Below are positions 26,863 through 36,336 of a stretch of DNA of 64,000 nucleotides, one piece after another. Both the position numbers and the translations under genes were made by a program. This stretch comes from Streptomyces sp. SM11 (GTDB lineage: Bacteria > Actinomycetota > Actinomycetes > Streptomycetales > Streptomycetaceae). Position 1 is the stretch's first letter. Each line of letters begins with the position of its first letter. The stretch lies in the NCBI RefSeq assembly GCF_002910905.1, contig NZ_NEUE01000250.1:1-64000 (forward strand), given 5' to 3'. The notes under the pieces are model-generated. The model was not told the DNA's origin. It did not search any database and saw only the letters and a program-made list of their open reading frames with translations.

Positions 26863-27110
26863 AGCTCAGAAAAGGCATCGCCGTCACGAGCACCGAGTAC
26901 GGCGGCGTCCTCCTCGACGAGAAGGACGGCAGCTACTGGCAGTTGAACGACACCAGCGTCATCGTCGTCGACACCCTCGCCGCGGGACACACCCCCGACA
27001 TCGCCGTGGAGCGGATCCTCGCCGCGTTCGACGTCGAGCGCGCCGAGGCGGAGTCGGACGTCGCGGAGCTGACCCGGCAGCTCGTCGAGGCGAAGATACT
27101 GCGCCCATGA
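26859..27110 (+). CDS. Lasso RRE protein (PqqD-like, B1)
   Basis: An 83-residue PqqD-fold protein. GTG 26859 overlaps the cyclase stop (GTGA). It shows the RRE/PqqD pattern: VLLDEKDGSYWQLNDTSVIV, then a helix VVDTLAAGHTPDIAVERILA, ending in DVAELTRQLVEAKIL. In split lasso systems this protein binds the YxxP leader motif and delivers the precursor to the B2 peptidase and cyclase (family knowledge). Its stop overlaps the B2 start as ATGA. Confidence 0.95.
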   Translation: MKLRKGIAVTSTEYGGVLLDEKDGSYWQLNDTSVIVVDTLAAGHTPDIAVERILAAFDVERAEAESDVAELTRQLVEAKILRP

Positions 27111-27583
27111 CCACCGAGATGACGATGCCGCGCCGGAGCGCGGGAGCGGGCGGCCCGCGGCTGCGTACGGCCATCGCCGCCGCGTTCGTCCTGGCCCGTC
27201 TCAAGCCCGGCCGGCTGCGCCGGGTGCTGGCCAGGTGCGCCCGGGGCGCGCGCCCGGCATCGTACGCGGAGACGCTGGAGGTGTTCGAAGCGGTCGTCGC
27301 CACCAGCCGCCGCTGCGCGGGCCGTTACGGCTGCCTCCCCCGCTCGGTCGCCGTCGCCCTGGCCTGCCGGATGTCCGGCGTCTGGCCCGACTGGTGCGCG
27401 GGGGTGCGGGCGGCTCCGCCGTTCTCGCCGCATGCTTGGGTACAGGCGGGGGGCCGTACGGTCGGGGAGCAGGCGGAACCGGCGGATCTGCGTCCCTTGG
27501 TGGTGGTGACCGTACGCGAGGGGGTTCCGGGTGAGCGCGGTGGCAGGGACGACGACGGGGACGGGGGCGGGCAGGCCGCCTGA
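27107..27583 (+). CDS. Lasso leader peptidase (transglutaminase-like, B2)
   Basis: A 158-residue protein from ATG 27107, overlapping the B1 stop. The catalytic Cys76 lies in GRYGCLPRSVAVALACR and His109 in FSPHAWVQAGG, the Cys-His core of the B2 transglutaminase-like fold. It removes the leader at the TA|G junction, working with B1. The C-terminus runs about 50 bases into the ABC gene, and the last ~20 residues (Asp/Gly-rich) are probably not important. An N-terminal helical stretch is normal for the family. Confidence 0.93.
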   Translation: MTTEMTMPRRSAGAGGPRLRTAIAAAFVLARLKPGRLRRVLARCARGARPASYAETLEVFEAVVATSRRCAGRYGCLPRSVAVALACRMSGVWPDWCAGVRAAPPFSPHAWVQAGGRTVGEQAEPADLRPLVVVTVREGVPGERGGRDDDGDGGGQAA

Positions 27584-29384
27584 GGGCGAGGAGACGCCGG
27601 CGACGGGGCCCGCGGGGGAGCCGACGCCCTCCGCCAAGAGCAGCGGGACGGGCCCCTCCCCCCTCCGGCTCCTCCTCTCCCGGGTCCGCCCGCACCGGGG
27701 CGTACTCGTCCGTGCGGGCCTCCTCTCCCTCACCGGGTCCGCGGCCGGCCTCGCGATGCCGCTGATGGCGAAGCACGCGGTCGACGCGTTCGCGGCGGAC
27801 CGCTCGCCCGCCGGTCCGCTCGTCGTGCTGACCGCGCTCGTGCTGGCCGGAGCCTGTCTCTCCGCGTACGGGCGCTATCTCATGTCCCGTACGGGAGAAG
27901 GCGTCGTGCTCCGCGCACGCGACCAACTGGTGGGCCGCATCATGAGGTTGAAGGTCCCGGCGGTGGACCGCCTCACCCCGGGCGACCTCCAGTCACGCGT
28001 CACCAGCGACACGACGCTCCTGCGAACGGTCCTCTCCAGCGGCCTGGTCGAGTCGTTCAACAGCGTGCTGATGCTGCTGGGAACGATCGGCTTCATGGCG
28101 TACATGGACCTGACGCTGCTCGGCGTGACACTGGTGGTGATCGTCGGCATCGGAGCCGTGACGTCCCTGCTGATGCCGCGCATCCAGCGGGCCCAGCTCC
28201 GCGCCCAGGAGTCCGTGGGCGCGATGGGCGCGGCCCTGGACCGGGTGCTCCAGGCGTTCCGTACGGTCAAGGCGAGCGGGGCGGAGGAGCGGGAGACGGC
28301 GGCCGTCGCGGCGGCGGCCCGGCACGCGCACGACCGGGGGGTCTCGGTGGCGCGGTGGTCGTCGGTCTCCGACGTCACGATGATGATGTCGATCCAGCTG
28401 GCGTTCCTGGCGGTGCTGGGCGTGGGCGGCGCGCGGGTCGCCTCCGGCTCGCTGGAGATCTCGTCGCTGATCGCGTTCCTGCTCTACCTCTTCTACCTGA
28501 TGGGCCCGATCGGCGGCCTGGTGGAGGGCTGGACGGGCCTGCAGAGCGGGCTCGCGGCGGTGCGCAGGATCGACGAGGTGGAGTCGCTGCCGGGTGAACC
28601 GGCGGGTGCCTACGAGGACGTACCGCGCGATGTGGCTTCGACTCCGCTGGGCGTCACCTTCCAGGACGTGACGTTCGGGTACGGGGACGAGCGCGCCCCG
28701 GCCCACAAAGGGGTGACGTTCGACGTCCCGACCGGCGGACTCGTCGCGCTGGTGGGCCCGTCCGGGGCGGGCAAGTCGACGGTGTTCAGCCTGCTGGAAC
28801 GGTTCTACGACCATGACTCCGGCACCATCACCGTGGACGGCCGGGACATCCGCGACTGGCCGCTGGCCGAGCTGCGCGCCTCGCTCGCGTACGTGGAACA
28901 GGACGCCCCGGTCCTGGCCGGGACGCTCCGCGAGAACCTCCTCTTCGCCGCCCCGGACGCCGAGGACGAGGCGCTGGCGGCCGCGGTGGCCCGTACCCGC
29001 CTGGACACCCTGGTCGACCGGCTGCCGGACGGTCTGGACACGGCGGTCGGTCACCGCGGCGTCACCCTCTCCGGCGGCGAACGCCAGCGCATCGCCATCG
29101 CCCGGGCCCTGCTGCGCAGCCCCCGGCTGCTTCTCCTCGACGAGGTGACCTCGCAACTGGACGCGGTCAACGAGCAGGCGCTGCGCGACGTGATCCTCGA
29201 ACTCGCCGAGCGGACGACGGTGCTGGTCATCGCGCACCGCCTGTCCACCGTCCGGCACGCGGACCGCATCGTGGTCCTGGAGGACGGCCGGGTCCGCACG
29301 GCGGGCACGCACGAGGAGCTGATAGCCGGGGACGACCTGTACCGGGAGTTGGCGACGACGCAATTGGCGGCGGACGCGCGGTGA
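27531..29384 (+). CDS. Lasso peptide ABC exporter (D protein)
   Basis: A 617-residue half transporter with fused membrane and ATPase domains, GTG 27531 overlapping the B2 gene. Residues ~60-340 hold six membrane segments. The ATPase follows: Walker A GPSGAGKST near residue 408, Q-loop AYVEQDAPVLAG, signature LSGGERQRIAIARAL, Walker B LLLLDEVTSQLD and H-loop VIAHRLSTVRH. In lasso clusters this protein exports the mature peptide and gives self-immunity (family knowledge). It is the last gene of the cluster; the next gene is convergent after 16 bases. Confidence 0.93.
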   Translation: MSAVAGTTTGTGAGRPPEGEETPATGPAGEPTPSAKSSGTGPSPLRLLLSRVRPHRGVLVRAGLLSLTGSAAGLAMPLMAKHAVDAFAADRSPAGPLVVLTALVLAGACLSAYGRYLMSRTGEGVVLRARDQLVGRIMRLKVPAVDRLTPGDLQSRVTSDTTLLRTVLSSGLVESFNSVLMLLGTIGFMAYMDLTLLGVTLVVIVGIGAVTSLLMPRIQRAQLRAQESVGAMGAALDRVLQAFRTVKASGAEERETAAVAAAARHAHDRGVSVARWSSVSDVTMMMSIQLAFLAVLGVGGARVASGSLEISSLIAFLLYLFYLMGPIGGLVEGWTGLQSGLAAVRRIDEVESLPGEPAGAYEDVPRDVASTPLGVTFQDVTFGYGDERAPAHKGVTFDVPTGGLVALVGPSGAGKSTVFSLLERFYDHDSGTITVDGRDIRDWPLAELRASLAYVEQDAPVLAGTLRENLLFAAPDAEDEALAAAVARTRLDTLVDRLPDGLDTAVGHRGVTLSGGERQRIAIARALLRSPRLLLLDEVTSQLDAVNEQALRDVILELAERTTVLVIAHRLSTVRHADRIVVLEDGRVRTAGTHEELIAGDDLYRELATTQLAADAR

Positions 29385-29400
29385 GGGACGGGGCGGAGAC

Positions 29401-29988
29401 TCAGCGGGCGTAGTCCTTGAGCTCCTCGGTGTCCAGGGTGATGTCGACGGGTCCGGGGAGGGTGACGGCTTCGCCGTAGTCGTACGAGTGCTGCTGCCGG
29501 TAGCGGCCCTTGTCGGGCTCACTGTGGACGACGAGGGTGCCCGATTCGCGGTCGATCAAGAGGTACACCGGGATGCCCGCTGCCGCGTAGCCGTGAGGCT
29601 TTTCGTTACGGTCGCGACGGTCGGTGTCGTGGTCGTAGGAAGTCACTTCCACGGTCATCAGAACACCCTCGGCGGGCGCCCACTCCCCTTGCCCGGCGAA
29701 GTGCCGACGAGGGGCGAGGGTGCCGTCCGGGCGGGCGCGGCCCTGCCGGTATGCCTCCACCATCAGCCCTTGTTCGGGGTGCAGGTCGAGTTCGGGCCGA
29801 TGCTGCATGCACTGACGCAGCAGCCACATGAAGATGGTTCCGTGGTCCCCGTCCGGCACGGGCTTGACCTCCAGCTTTCCGTTGATGAGCTCAAGCGTCA
29901 CGGTCTCGGGGGACGTACGGGCGAGCTGCTCGAACTCCTCGACGGACATCTGGGCGTGCGGTGCGTGATCGGCGGTGCTGGGGGTCAT
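29401..29988 (-). CDS. Uma2-family (DUF820) nuclease-fold protein
   Basis: A 195-residue protein from ATG 29988 with GGAGG nine bases upstream. It shows the Uma2 pattern: N-terminal SVEEFEQLARTSPE, ELINGKLEVKPVPDGDHGTI, a central MTVEVTSYDHDTDRRDR core with the PD-(D/E)xK-like Glu, and the lysine-containing KPHGYAAAGIPVYLLIDRE. Uma2 proteins are abundant in Streptomyces; the nuclease role is predicted from fold only. It is convergent with the lasso exporter and not part of that cluster. Confidence 0.88.
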   Translation of the reverse strand: MTPSTADHAPHAQMSVEEFEQLARTSPETVTLELINGKLEVKPVPDGDHGTIFMWLLRQCMQHRPELDLHPEQGLMVEAYRQGRARPDGTLAPRRHFAGQGEWAPAEGVLMTVEVTSYDHDTDRRDRNEKPHGYAAAGIPVYLLIDRESGTLVVHSEPDKGRYRQQHSYDYGEAVTLPGPVDITLDTEELKDYAR

Positions 29989-30044
29989 GGCGTCGCCTCC
30001 TCCCCTCCATCGTGCCCCGTCGGATCTGCGGGCGAGCCGCATGG

Positions 30045-30931
30045 TCATCGGTATGTCCTCTCGGATCGCGGAACGAGACCCGCCCGGACCGCGTTCATCC
30101 GGTCCCGTACGCCAGGCGGCTGCACGGCCCCCGGCGGCCCCACCGGCGGTTCGGGGGACGGCCCCCGGCACGGTCGGCAGAGGCCCCCGAGGAGGGCTTC
30201 CGGGGTGCCGGGCACTCCGCACTCGCCGCACTCCAGGGTGCGCAGGACGGTCCGGGGCCCCGGCAGGACCCGCTCGGGCGGCAGCTTGTCGCGCAGGCGC
30301 CGTTCGACGAGGCGGGCGGCGCAGTGGACGGGCGACGGCAGCCCACCGGTGAGCGCGTGCAGCAGCTCCGCCTCCGTGGCACCCCGCGCGAACCACTCGC
30401 TGACCTGCGGTTCCAGATGTACGCAGTCGGCGGCGGACAGTGTCAGCATGGGGGCCTTGCGCCCCAGGGCGGCCAGCAGAATGAACGCCCGGGAGCGGGT
30501 GGGTCGTCGGGGCTCGTCCGGCGGGGCGTCACCCCGGGTGTAGGCGTTCCACCAGTCGTCCTCGCGTGCGGTGCGGGAGAAGAAGGTCCGGGTCACCCAG
30601 AGCATGACCTTGTCCGTGATCACGCACTCGCTGCCGCGCCGCAGGTGCCCCGTTCCTGAAGTCGGTTGAGGGTGGTGCGCAGGGCGCACTGACCGTACGG
30701 CAGGTGCTTGGCCAGGGTCTTCACGGATACGTCGGAGCCGTCGGGCAGCCGGTCGATGTAGGCGGCGACGGCGGCGTCGCGGGGGAGAAGGTGGGCGAAG
30801 CCCCGTTCGGTGCGGGGGCGTTCGCCGGGGGCGGAGCGCTTGCCGTAGCCGGGCTTGGCCCTGGGGTGGGGGGTCGCGGACGGGGTCTCGCGCGGGGCGC
30901 GGGGGGCATCACTAAGCTGGCTGTCAGCCAT
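30045..30931 (-). pseudogene. HTH-domain protein with a single-base frameshift
   Basis: From ATG 30931 the first half reads RDAAVAAYIDRLPDGSDVSV then LPYGQCALRTTLNRLQERG, a winged-helix-like domain. The frame breaks near 30650. The rest continues one frame over: HLRRGSECVITDKVMLWVT to the Cys/Arg-rich LECGECGVPGTPEALLGG and the stop at 30045. One extra G in the GG of CGGGGCACCTG joins the halves. Streptomyces has intact homologues of this plan (HTH domain plus zinc-finger-like end). Either a recent frameshift or a homopolymer sequencing error. Confidence 0.8.
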
Positions 30932-31191
30932 GGGGATCGCTTTCTGGTTTCGATCTTCGGTGGCTAGACCCCTGTCGGTGTTGGAGCACCGGTGGGGGTC
31001 GTCCTTTTGCCTGGTCGTGGTCTTCCCGCACGCTAGAGCCTGGCGACCGTGCGTCGCAACTCGATCACGAATTGTCAACTTCGCAGCCAGGGTGGGTGGG
31101 TGGGAAAGCTGACCCATCTACCCCATCCTTGTTAAGAGCGCTCGGATCTCGCGGCTTGAGCTTCGGGAGGCCGAAGCGGAACGGGGGCGGT

Positions 31192-31995
31192 ATGAACGAC
31201 CCGGAGGACGCGGGTGCGAGTGCGGGTGCGGAGCTGACGGCCCGGTTCACCGCGGAGGTCGACTGGACGAAGGTGGTCGACCCCGCCATCCCCAAGCCGG
31301 AGGGGCAGTGCGGGCCGGACCTGCTGGAGTGGCTCTGGTCCCCCGATCTGCGAACGGCCCATGACGCCCACGCCACCCTTCACTTCGTGTGCTGTGGCGA
31401 CGGCGGTTCGGTGCGGCCCGCGGCGCCCGAGGTGCTTCCGTTCCTCGTCGAGGCCGTCCGGGACCCGGCCGTGAAGGTGCGTCCGCAGATCCTGGAGACG
31501 CTCGCCGTTCTCGCCCGCGCCGGGAACGAAGCCCGCGCCGCGGCACCCGGGCCGGGGCCCGGCGGATGGTGGCGCACCGCCCCCGCCGCCTGGCCCGCCG
31601 CCTGGGAGCGGGCGGTCGACGCGCTGCTTCCGCTCCTCGCCGACGACGTGGAAGGCGACGAGGACGTCCGGGCCGGAGTGGCCGCCGTACTCGCACGGGC
31701 CACCCACAGGGCGGACGATCTCGTCGACCGCTTCCTGGCCCGGTTCGAGGACGAGCCCGACCTGTCGGCGGCGGAGCAACTCGTGCTGGCCGTGGGCGAG
31801 CTGGCCCCTCATGCGGTGGAGCGGCGCGAGGGCGCCGTCTCGTGGTTGCGGCAGCGGACGACCGACGCCGGGAAGGGCGAGGAGCCCGACATGGACGACG
31901 ACATCGAGGCGTGGCTCGCCTGGATGGAACAGCACGGGCACGATGTCCGGCCGGCTGCGATCGTCGCGCTGCGCCGCGCCCTTCAACTGCTGTGA
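31192..31995 (+). CDS. HEAT-repeat-like hypothetical protein
   Basis: A 267-residue soluble protein from ATG 31192 (GGGGGCGG upstream). It is almost all alpha-helical, with repeated two-helix units, for example RPAAPEVLPFLVEAVRD then VRPQILETLAVLARAGNEA, and later DVRAGVAAVLARATHRADD. This is the HEAT/armadillo pattern of protein-binding scaffolds. No catalytic motif is seen. The ECF sigma gene begins 73 bases downstream on the same strand. I infer a conserved Streptomyces protein of unknown role. Confidence 0.8.
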   Translation: MNDPEDAGASAGAELTARFTAEVDWTKVVDPAIPKPEGQCGPDLLEWLWSPDLRTAHDAHATLHFVCCGDGGSVRPAAPEVLPFLVEAVRDPAVKVRPQILETLAVLARAGNEARAAAPGPGPGGWWRTAPAAWPAAWERAVDALLPLLADDVEGDEDVRAGVAAVLARATHRADDLVDRFLARFEDEPDLSAAEQLVLAVGELAPHAVERREGAVSWLRQRTTDAGKGEEPDMDDDIEAWLAWMEQHGHDVRPAAIVALRRALQLL

Positions 31996-32068
31996 CGCTG
32001 TGATGACCGTCACCCCCGATTCCTTCTGGGTAGTGTCGACCGGATGCCCGTCGGCGGGCGTATACCCG

Positions 32069-32854
32069 GTGAAGCGAAAGATCCGGGAGCAACTTTTGAC
32101 CGTCGAGGAGTTCGAAGAGTTCTACGCCCGGGCGGTCGCGCGTCTCACAGGCCAGTTGTACGTGATGACCGGCGACCTCCAGGAGGCGCAGGACGTCGTG
32201 CAGGAAGCGTTCGTCAAGGCGTGGATCCGGCGTGGGCGGCTGGAGCGTGACGGGCAGCCCGAGGCGTGGATCCGTACGGTCGCGTGGCGTCTGGCGGTGA
32301 GCCGGTGGCGTTTTCGGCGTCGGTCGGCGGACGCCTGGGGCCGGGGGAGTGGCGCGGCGGAGCACGTCGCGCCGCCGGACCCGGACCACGTGGTGCTCGT
32401 CGGCGCGCTTCGGGAACTGCCCGCCCAGCAGCGGCGGACCTTGACCCTGCACTACCTGTGCGACCTCACGGTCGAGCAGATCGCCGGGGAGACCGGGCTT
32501 TCCAGCAGCACGATCAAGACGCATCTGGTCCGTGGACGGGCGGCGCTCGCCCACCGTCTGCGGGACCCCCGCATCGCTGCCGGGGGGTGCGGAGACCATG
32601 GGGACCCAGGGGGCGGTGGGCCGGTCCACCGCCCCGGGCGGAGTGCCCACGAGGACGAGCACGAGCCATACCGCGAGCACGACGCGGTCGTCGCCGACGT
32701 CCACGCCGTCGGCGACGACCGATGGGGCCACGTCGATGCCCTGACACCAACTTCGTTCTTTCCCCTTCCCTGCCCCCGTCCGTGCCCCGGCGGCTTCACC
32801 GGGCGGTCCCGTACGCCTCGTCGCATCCGTGAGGCACGCCCGAAAGGTGCCTGA
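32069..32854 (+). CDS. ECF (SigE-like) RNA polymerase sigma factor
   Basis: From GTG 32069: region 2 is EEFYARAVARLTGQLYVMTG then LQEAQDVVQEAFVKAWIR, followed by the PEAWIRTVAWRLAVSRWR segment. Region 4 is ALRELPAQQRRTLTLHYLCD, then IAGETGLSSSTIKTHLVRGR. Both are intact. After region 4 (about residue 170) come about 90 residues rich in His, Gly, Asp and Pro with no sigma feature, so the true stop may have been lost. An alternative start is ATG 32003. No anti-sigma gene is adjacent. TAGTGT at 32031-32036 could be a -10. Confidence 0.85.
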   Translation: MKRKIREQLLTVEEFEEFYARAVARLTGQLYVMTGDLQEAQDVVQEAFVKAWIRRGRLERDGQPEAWIRTVAWRLAVSRWRFRRRSADAWGRGSGAAEHVAPPDPDHVVLVGALRELPAQQRRTLTLHYLCDLTVEQIAGETGLSSSTIKTHLVRGRAALAHRLRDPRIAAGGCGDHGDPGGGGPVHRPGRSAHEDEHEPYREHDAVVADVHAVGDDRWGHVDALTPTSFFPLPCPRPCPGGFTGRSRTPRRIREARPKGA

Positions 32855-32919
32855 GTCTGTCCACGCTTTCCCCCGGGCTGCGGCCTGCCTCCGTCCGCCC
32901 CGCACCGCCCGAGCCCCGG

Positions 32920-34098
32920 GTGCCCGTCCCGCCCGAGCCCCGGGCGGGGTGGTTCCGCCGGGTGGCCGATCGCCTGACATCCGCCGACCGGGGCGTGTTG
33001 TGGCTCTATCTGCTGACCCGGATATCCCTGTGGACCACGGCTCACTTCGCCCGCCGGATGTTCCCGGCCCGCCCCGGCACACGGGAGGCGGCGCCCGTCC
33101 TCGCGCCCTTCCAGCAGTGGGACGCGAACCACTACCTCCACATAGCGCGCGACGGCTACTTCCCCGCCGGCGCGGGGCCGTGGACCATCGGCTGGGACAA
33201 CCGGGAGGCGTTCTTCCCGGGCTACCCCCTCCTTCTCCGCGCCGTGCACACGGTCGTGCCCGACTGGACGGCGGCCGGGCTGCTGATCTCGTTCGTCGCG
33301 GGGGCGGTGGCCGTACTGGCCCTGGCCCGTATCGCGCGGGCGTATCTGCCGGAGGACGCGGCGGGCCGCCGTACGGCCGCTCTCTTCCTGCTCTCGCCCT
33401 GCGCGGTGTTCCTGGCCGTCGGGTACACGGAGGCGCTGTTCCTCGCGTTCGCCCTGCCCGCCTGGATCGCGGCGATGAGGCACCGGTGGGCGCTTGCCGC
33501 CGGACTGACCGCGCTGGCGACGACGGTGCGGGTCAGCGGCCTGTTCCTGGCCGCCGCGATCGCGCTGGCCTTCGTGCTGTCCGCCCGGACCCGGCGGGAC
33601 TGGCGGGCGGCGGGCTGGCTGCTGCTTCCGGCGCTGCCGCCGGCCGCGTACAGCTGGTATCTGCACACGCACACCGGCGACTGGATGGCCTGGAAGCACG
33701 CGCAGGAACGCGGTTGGTGCCGCACCTTCCACGCTCCCTGGGAGGCGTGGGCGAACACCTGGCACGGGGCGTTCGACCGTACGCAGTCGACGGGGTACGC
33801 GTTCATGTTCCAGGCGGAGTTGGCGGCGATGCTGGTGGGCCTGGCGCTGGTCGCCGTCCTTCTGCGCCGCCGCCGCTGGCCGGAGGCGGTGTACGTGGCC
33901 CTCAGCCTGTGGGCCCTGGGGACCTCGTACTGGTACACGTCCATCCCGCGCGCGACGCTGCTGTGGTGGCCGCTGTGGATCGGCCTGGCGGCGCTGAGCC
34001 TGCGTCATGCGCGGTTCAGCACGGCGTACTTGTGCGTGGCCGCACCGGTGACGACGATCGTCGCGCTGACGTTTCTGACGGGGAGGTGGGCGGGGTGA
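32920..34098 (+). CDS. Integral membrane mannosyltransferase (PIG-V-like)
   Basis: A 392-residue protein from GTG 32920 with about nine membrane segments. The extracytoplasmic loop QQWDANHYLHIARDGYF holds the Asp-rich signature of the PIG-V/GT-C group, followed by AFFPGYPLLLRAV. Later segments include YTEALFLAFALPAWIAAM and TTVRVSGLFLAAAIALAF. Such proteins use lipid-linked sugars on the outer face of the membrane; in actinobacteria they contribute to lipoglycan or protein mannosylation (family knowledge, substrate here unknown). The frame extends a little upstream without a good start. Confidence 0.88.
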   Translation: MPVPPEPRAGWFRRVADRLTSADRGVLWLYLLTRISLWTTAHFARRMFPARPGTREAAPVLAPFQQWDANHYLHIARDGYFPAGAGPWTIGWDNREAFFPGYPLLLRAVHTVVPDWTAAGLLISFVAGAVAVLALARIARAYLPEDAAGRRTAALFLLSPCAVFLAVGYTEALFLAFALPAWIAAMRHRWALAAGLTALATTVRVSGLFLAAAIALAFVLSARTRRDWRAAGWLLLPALPPAAYSWYLHTHTGDWMAWKHAQERGWCRTFHAPWEAWANTWHGAFDRTQSTGYAFMFQAELAAMLVGLALVAVLLRRRRWPEAVYVALSLWALGTSYWYTSIPRATLLWWPLWIGLAALSLRHARFSTAYLCVAAPVTTIVALTFLTGRWAG

Positions 34099-34139
34099 GG
34101 GGACGCACGTCGGCGGGCGGGGCGGCCTTCATCGCCCCT

Positions 34140-35917
34140 CTACTCTCCACCGCCAGTGCCTCGCACGTCGTCCCGGGCTCGCTGTCGCTCCACGAGGCGT
34201 TCCAGCGACCACCGGGTCCATGGATGCCCGGCCCCCAGCACGCGTGTCCGGGCATTCGCCACCAGCTCTGCCTGTTCCACCGCCTCCTCGAACAGCCCGA
34301 GCTCCCCGAGAACGCGACTCTGCAGGGAGCGGGCGGCGAGAGTCTTCGGATGGTCGATTCCGTAGGTGCGCTCGGAGCCCGCGACCACGGTGCGGACCAG
34401 AGGCAGAGCCCGGCTTCGATGGCCCGCGGCGACCAGGGCGAAGCCGTAGTTCAGTTCGGCGTCCAAGGTGATGGGATGCCCGGGACCGACCTCCCTGTGG
34501 CAGTCCGACACCAACTCGGCTCCGGTGGCCGGATCCATCTCCGGACCGGCAACGAACTCCAGCAGGTACGTCCGCGCGATGAGCGTCGATGGATGAGTCG
34601 CACCGAGTGCGGCGGACCGGCCCTCGACCGCACGGCGCACCAATGCCACCGCCTCGTCCTTCTGATCGAGAACCCAGGCGAGCACCGGGGACAACCCAGC
34701 ACAGCTCTCCAGCGTTTCGACGGCACTCGCACCGAACACAGCTGTGCAATCAGTAAGGGCGAGGCGATGGGCCGCCTCCGCCTCCTCGTAACGCCCGAGC
34801 CGGTAGAGGGACCGCCCCACACGCTGGCGGATGGCGATCACCGCAGGGTGGTTCGCCTCAAGGCTCCGCGTCCCGCGTGTCGCCGCGTCCTGCGCCACCG
34901 ACAGGGCAGACGCGTAATCTCCGGCTCGATGGAGTGCGATCGCCAACCGGACGTGCACTCCAGCACGCGCGCCATGGTTGCCCGCCCGACCTCGGCCCAC
35001 TGAGTCGCTCGCCGTAGCAACGCCAGGGTGTGCGGTACGTACGGAGCGAGAGGTGGATCTTCGCGGGCCCATGGACGCGACACGTCCGGCATGACTGCCA
35101 TGAGCAGTTCCGCGGCAGTGCTCACCAAAGCGTCGCGCTGACCGGACGGGGTGCCCCGGGCGATGCTTTCCAGCAGTACCCCGTGGGTCCGCAGACAGCG
35201 AGGCGGACCGGGAACCAGCCGTGTGAGGGAGTGGTCGAGCAGGCCGCGGAGTGCCAACTCCACGCGGGCCCGGGGCAGCACTGTATCGATGCCCGGGCCG
35301 GTCAGCAGGTGGAGAGGCAGCGGGTCGTGGGACCAGCAGCTGAGCAACTGGACCAAGGTCGTGGCTTCCGGTAACCCTTGGGCGTGCAGTGCGTTCAGCG
35401 ACAGTTCCCAGGTGGTGCTGGCGAGATGACGCGAAGGGTTGCCGCCGCCGTACGCAGCCCCTTGATCCAGAAGTTCGATGGGATCCACCCCGTTGCCCCG
35501 GTCGAGGGCAAGCCCGTACTCCGCCATGCTCCATGGACTGATCACCTGGTGTGCCAGATAGCCACCTGCGAGGGTGAGCGCCAGTGGCAGACGGCCCAGC
35601 CGGTCCGCGATGTCAGCCGCTTCCTCCGCGGTGCCCCTCTCCGGCGCCAGGTCGCACAGCACCTGCGCCGCGTCCTCCCGCGGCAATACACCGACGTGGT
35701 GAAGTGTTGCACCGGGCCACCAATGGGAGGCGACCTGCCGGGTGGTGACCAGAGTGATGCCGCGCGGACTCGTGCGCAGCCAGTTGCCTTCGCGCAGGAT
35801 GGCCGGGTCGTCGGCGTTAAGGGGCCGAGGTATCGTGCGCGCCCAGGGTCGGCTCAACGTCATCGAGCTCTTGCGATACGGCAATCGCCTCCCAACGAGA
35901 TGCTGGTCGCCCATCAA
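34140..35917 (-). pseudogene. NB-ARC/TPR (STAND-type) protein, 5'-truncated and frameshifted
   Basis: The first part (35917 to about 34960) holds the C-terminal half of an NB-ARC ATPase: RGITLVTTRQVASHWWPG, then RLGRLPLALTLAGGYLA (the GLPL motif) and a winged-helix-like region to RRATQWAEVGRATMARVLE. The frame then breaks, and the TPR array continues in another frame: HVRLAIALHRAGDYASALSV, GRYEEAEAAHRLALTD and GELGLFEEAVEQAELVANAR, to the stop at 34140. The P-loop end of the NB-ARC domain is missing upstream of 35900. STAND proteins act as ATP-driven sensors and some defend against phage; this copy cannot do so. Confidence 0.85.
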
Positions 35918-36138
35918 CTCCCGACTGCGGAGCAGCAGGGCGAGTTCAGCCTCGCCACCTCTGGGCGAAACGCCTGAGTTCGTAGTGAATGACTGAACGT
36001 GAACAGCTGCTCAGAGTGTCCTGATTCTTGTTGCAGTTCAACGACCTACTGCCCTTCAGCCAGAGGTGGAGCCGCTTCTGCAGCCCTGGTTCGAGCGATC
36101 GCGTGAAGCGCCGCCGGGGTGCTCCACTCCGGAAGGGC

Positions 36139-36336
36139 TCAGCGGACGTCGCTGACGAAAGCCGACCACGCCGAGGCTCCGAAGACGAGGGCCGGGCCCT
36201 CCGGCTGCTTGGAGTCGCGCACGGGGACGACGCCCGGAAAGCCGTCGGACACCTCGATGCACTGTCCGCCGTCTGAGTTGCTGTACGAGGACTTCCGCCA
36301 TGTCGCGGAATTCAGGTCGGCTCGGCGGGATGGCAT
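36139..36336 (-). CDS. DUF397-domain protein
   Basis: A 65-residue protein with the DUF397 signature: ATWRKSSYSNSDGGQCIEVS, then VPVRDSKQPEGPALVF and the ASAWSAFV end. ATG 36336 lies inside the end of the upstream DUF5753 gene. In Streptomyces DUF397 genes (BldB/WhiJ-like partners) are normally paired with XRE-DUF5753 regulators, and the two behave like an antitoxin-like or developmental pair. Here the regulator partner is truncated, so this copy may be orphaned. Confidence 0.9.
   Translation of the reverse strand: MPSRRADLNSATWRKSSYSNSDGGQCIEVSDGFPGVVPVRDSKQPEGPALVFGASAWSAFVSDVR

Noticed and set aside
29401-29988. Uma2 gene as part of the lasso cluster
   Set aside because: Opposite strand, and Uma2 genes are scattered widely in Streptomyces.
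32850-32919. Extending the mannosyltransferase start upstream
   Set aside because: The upstream codons give a Pro/Arg-rich stretch with no start codon or ribosome site better than GTG 32920.
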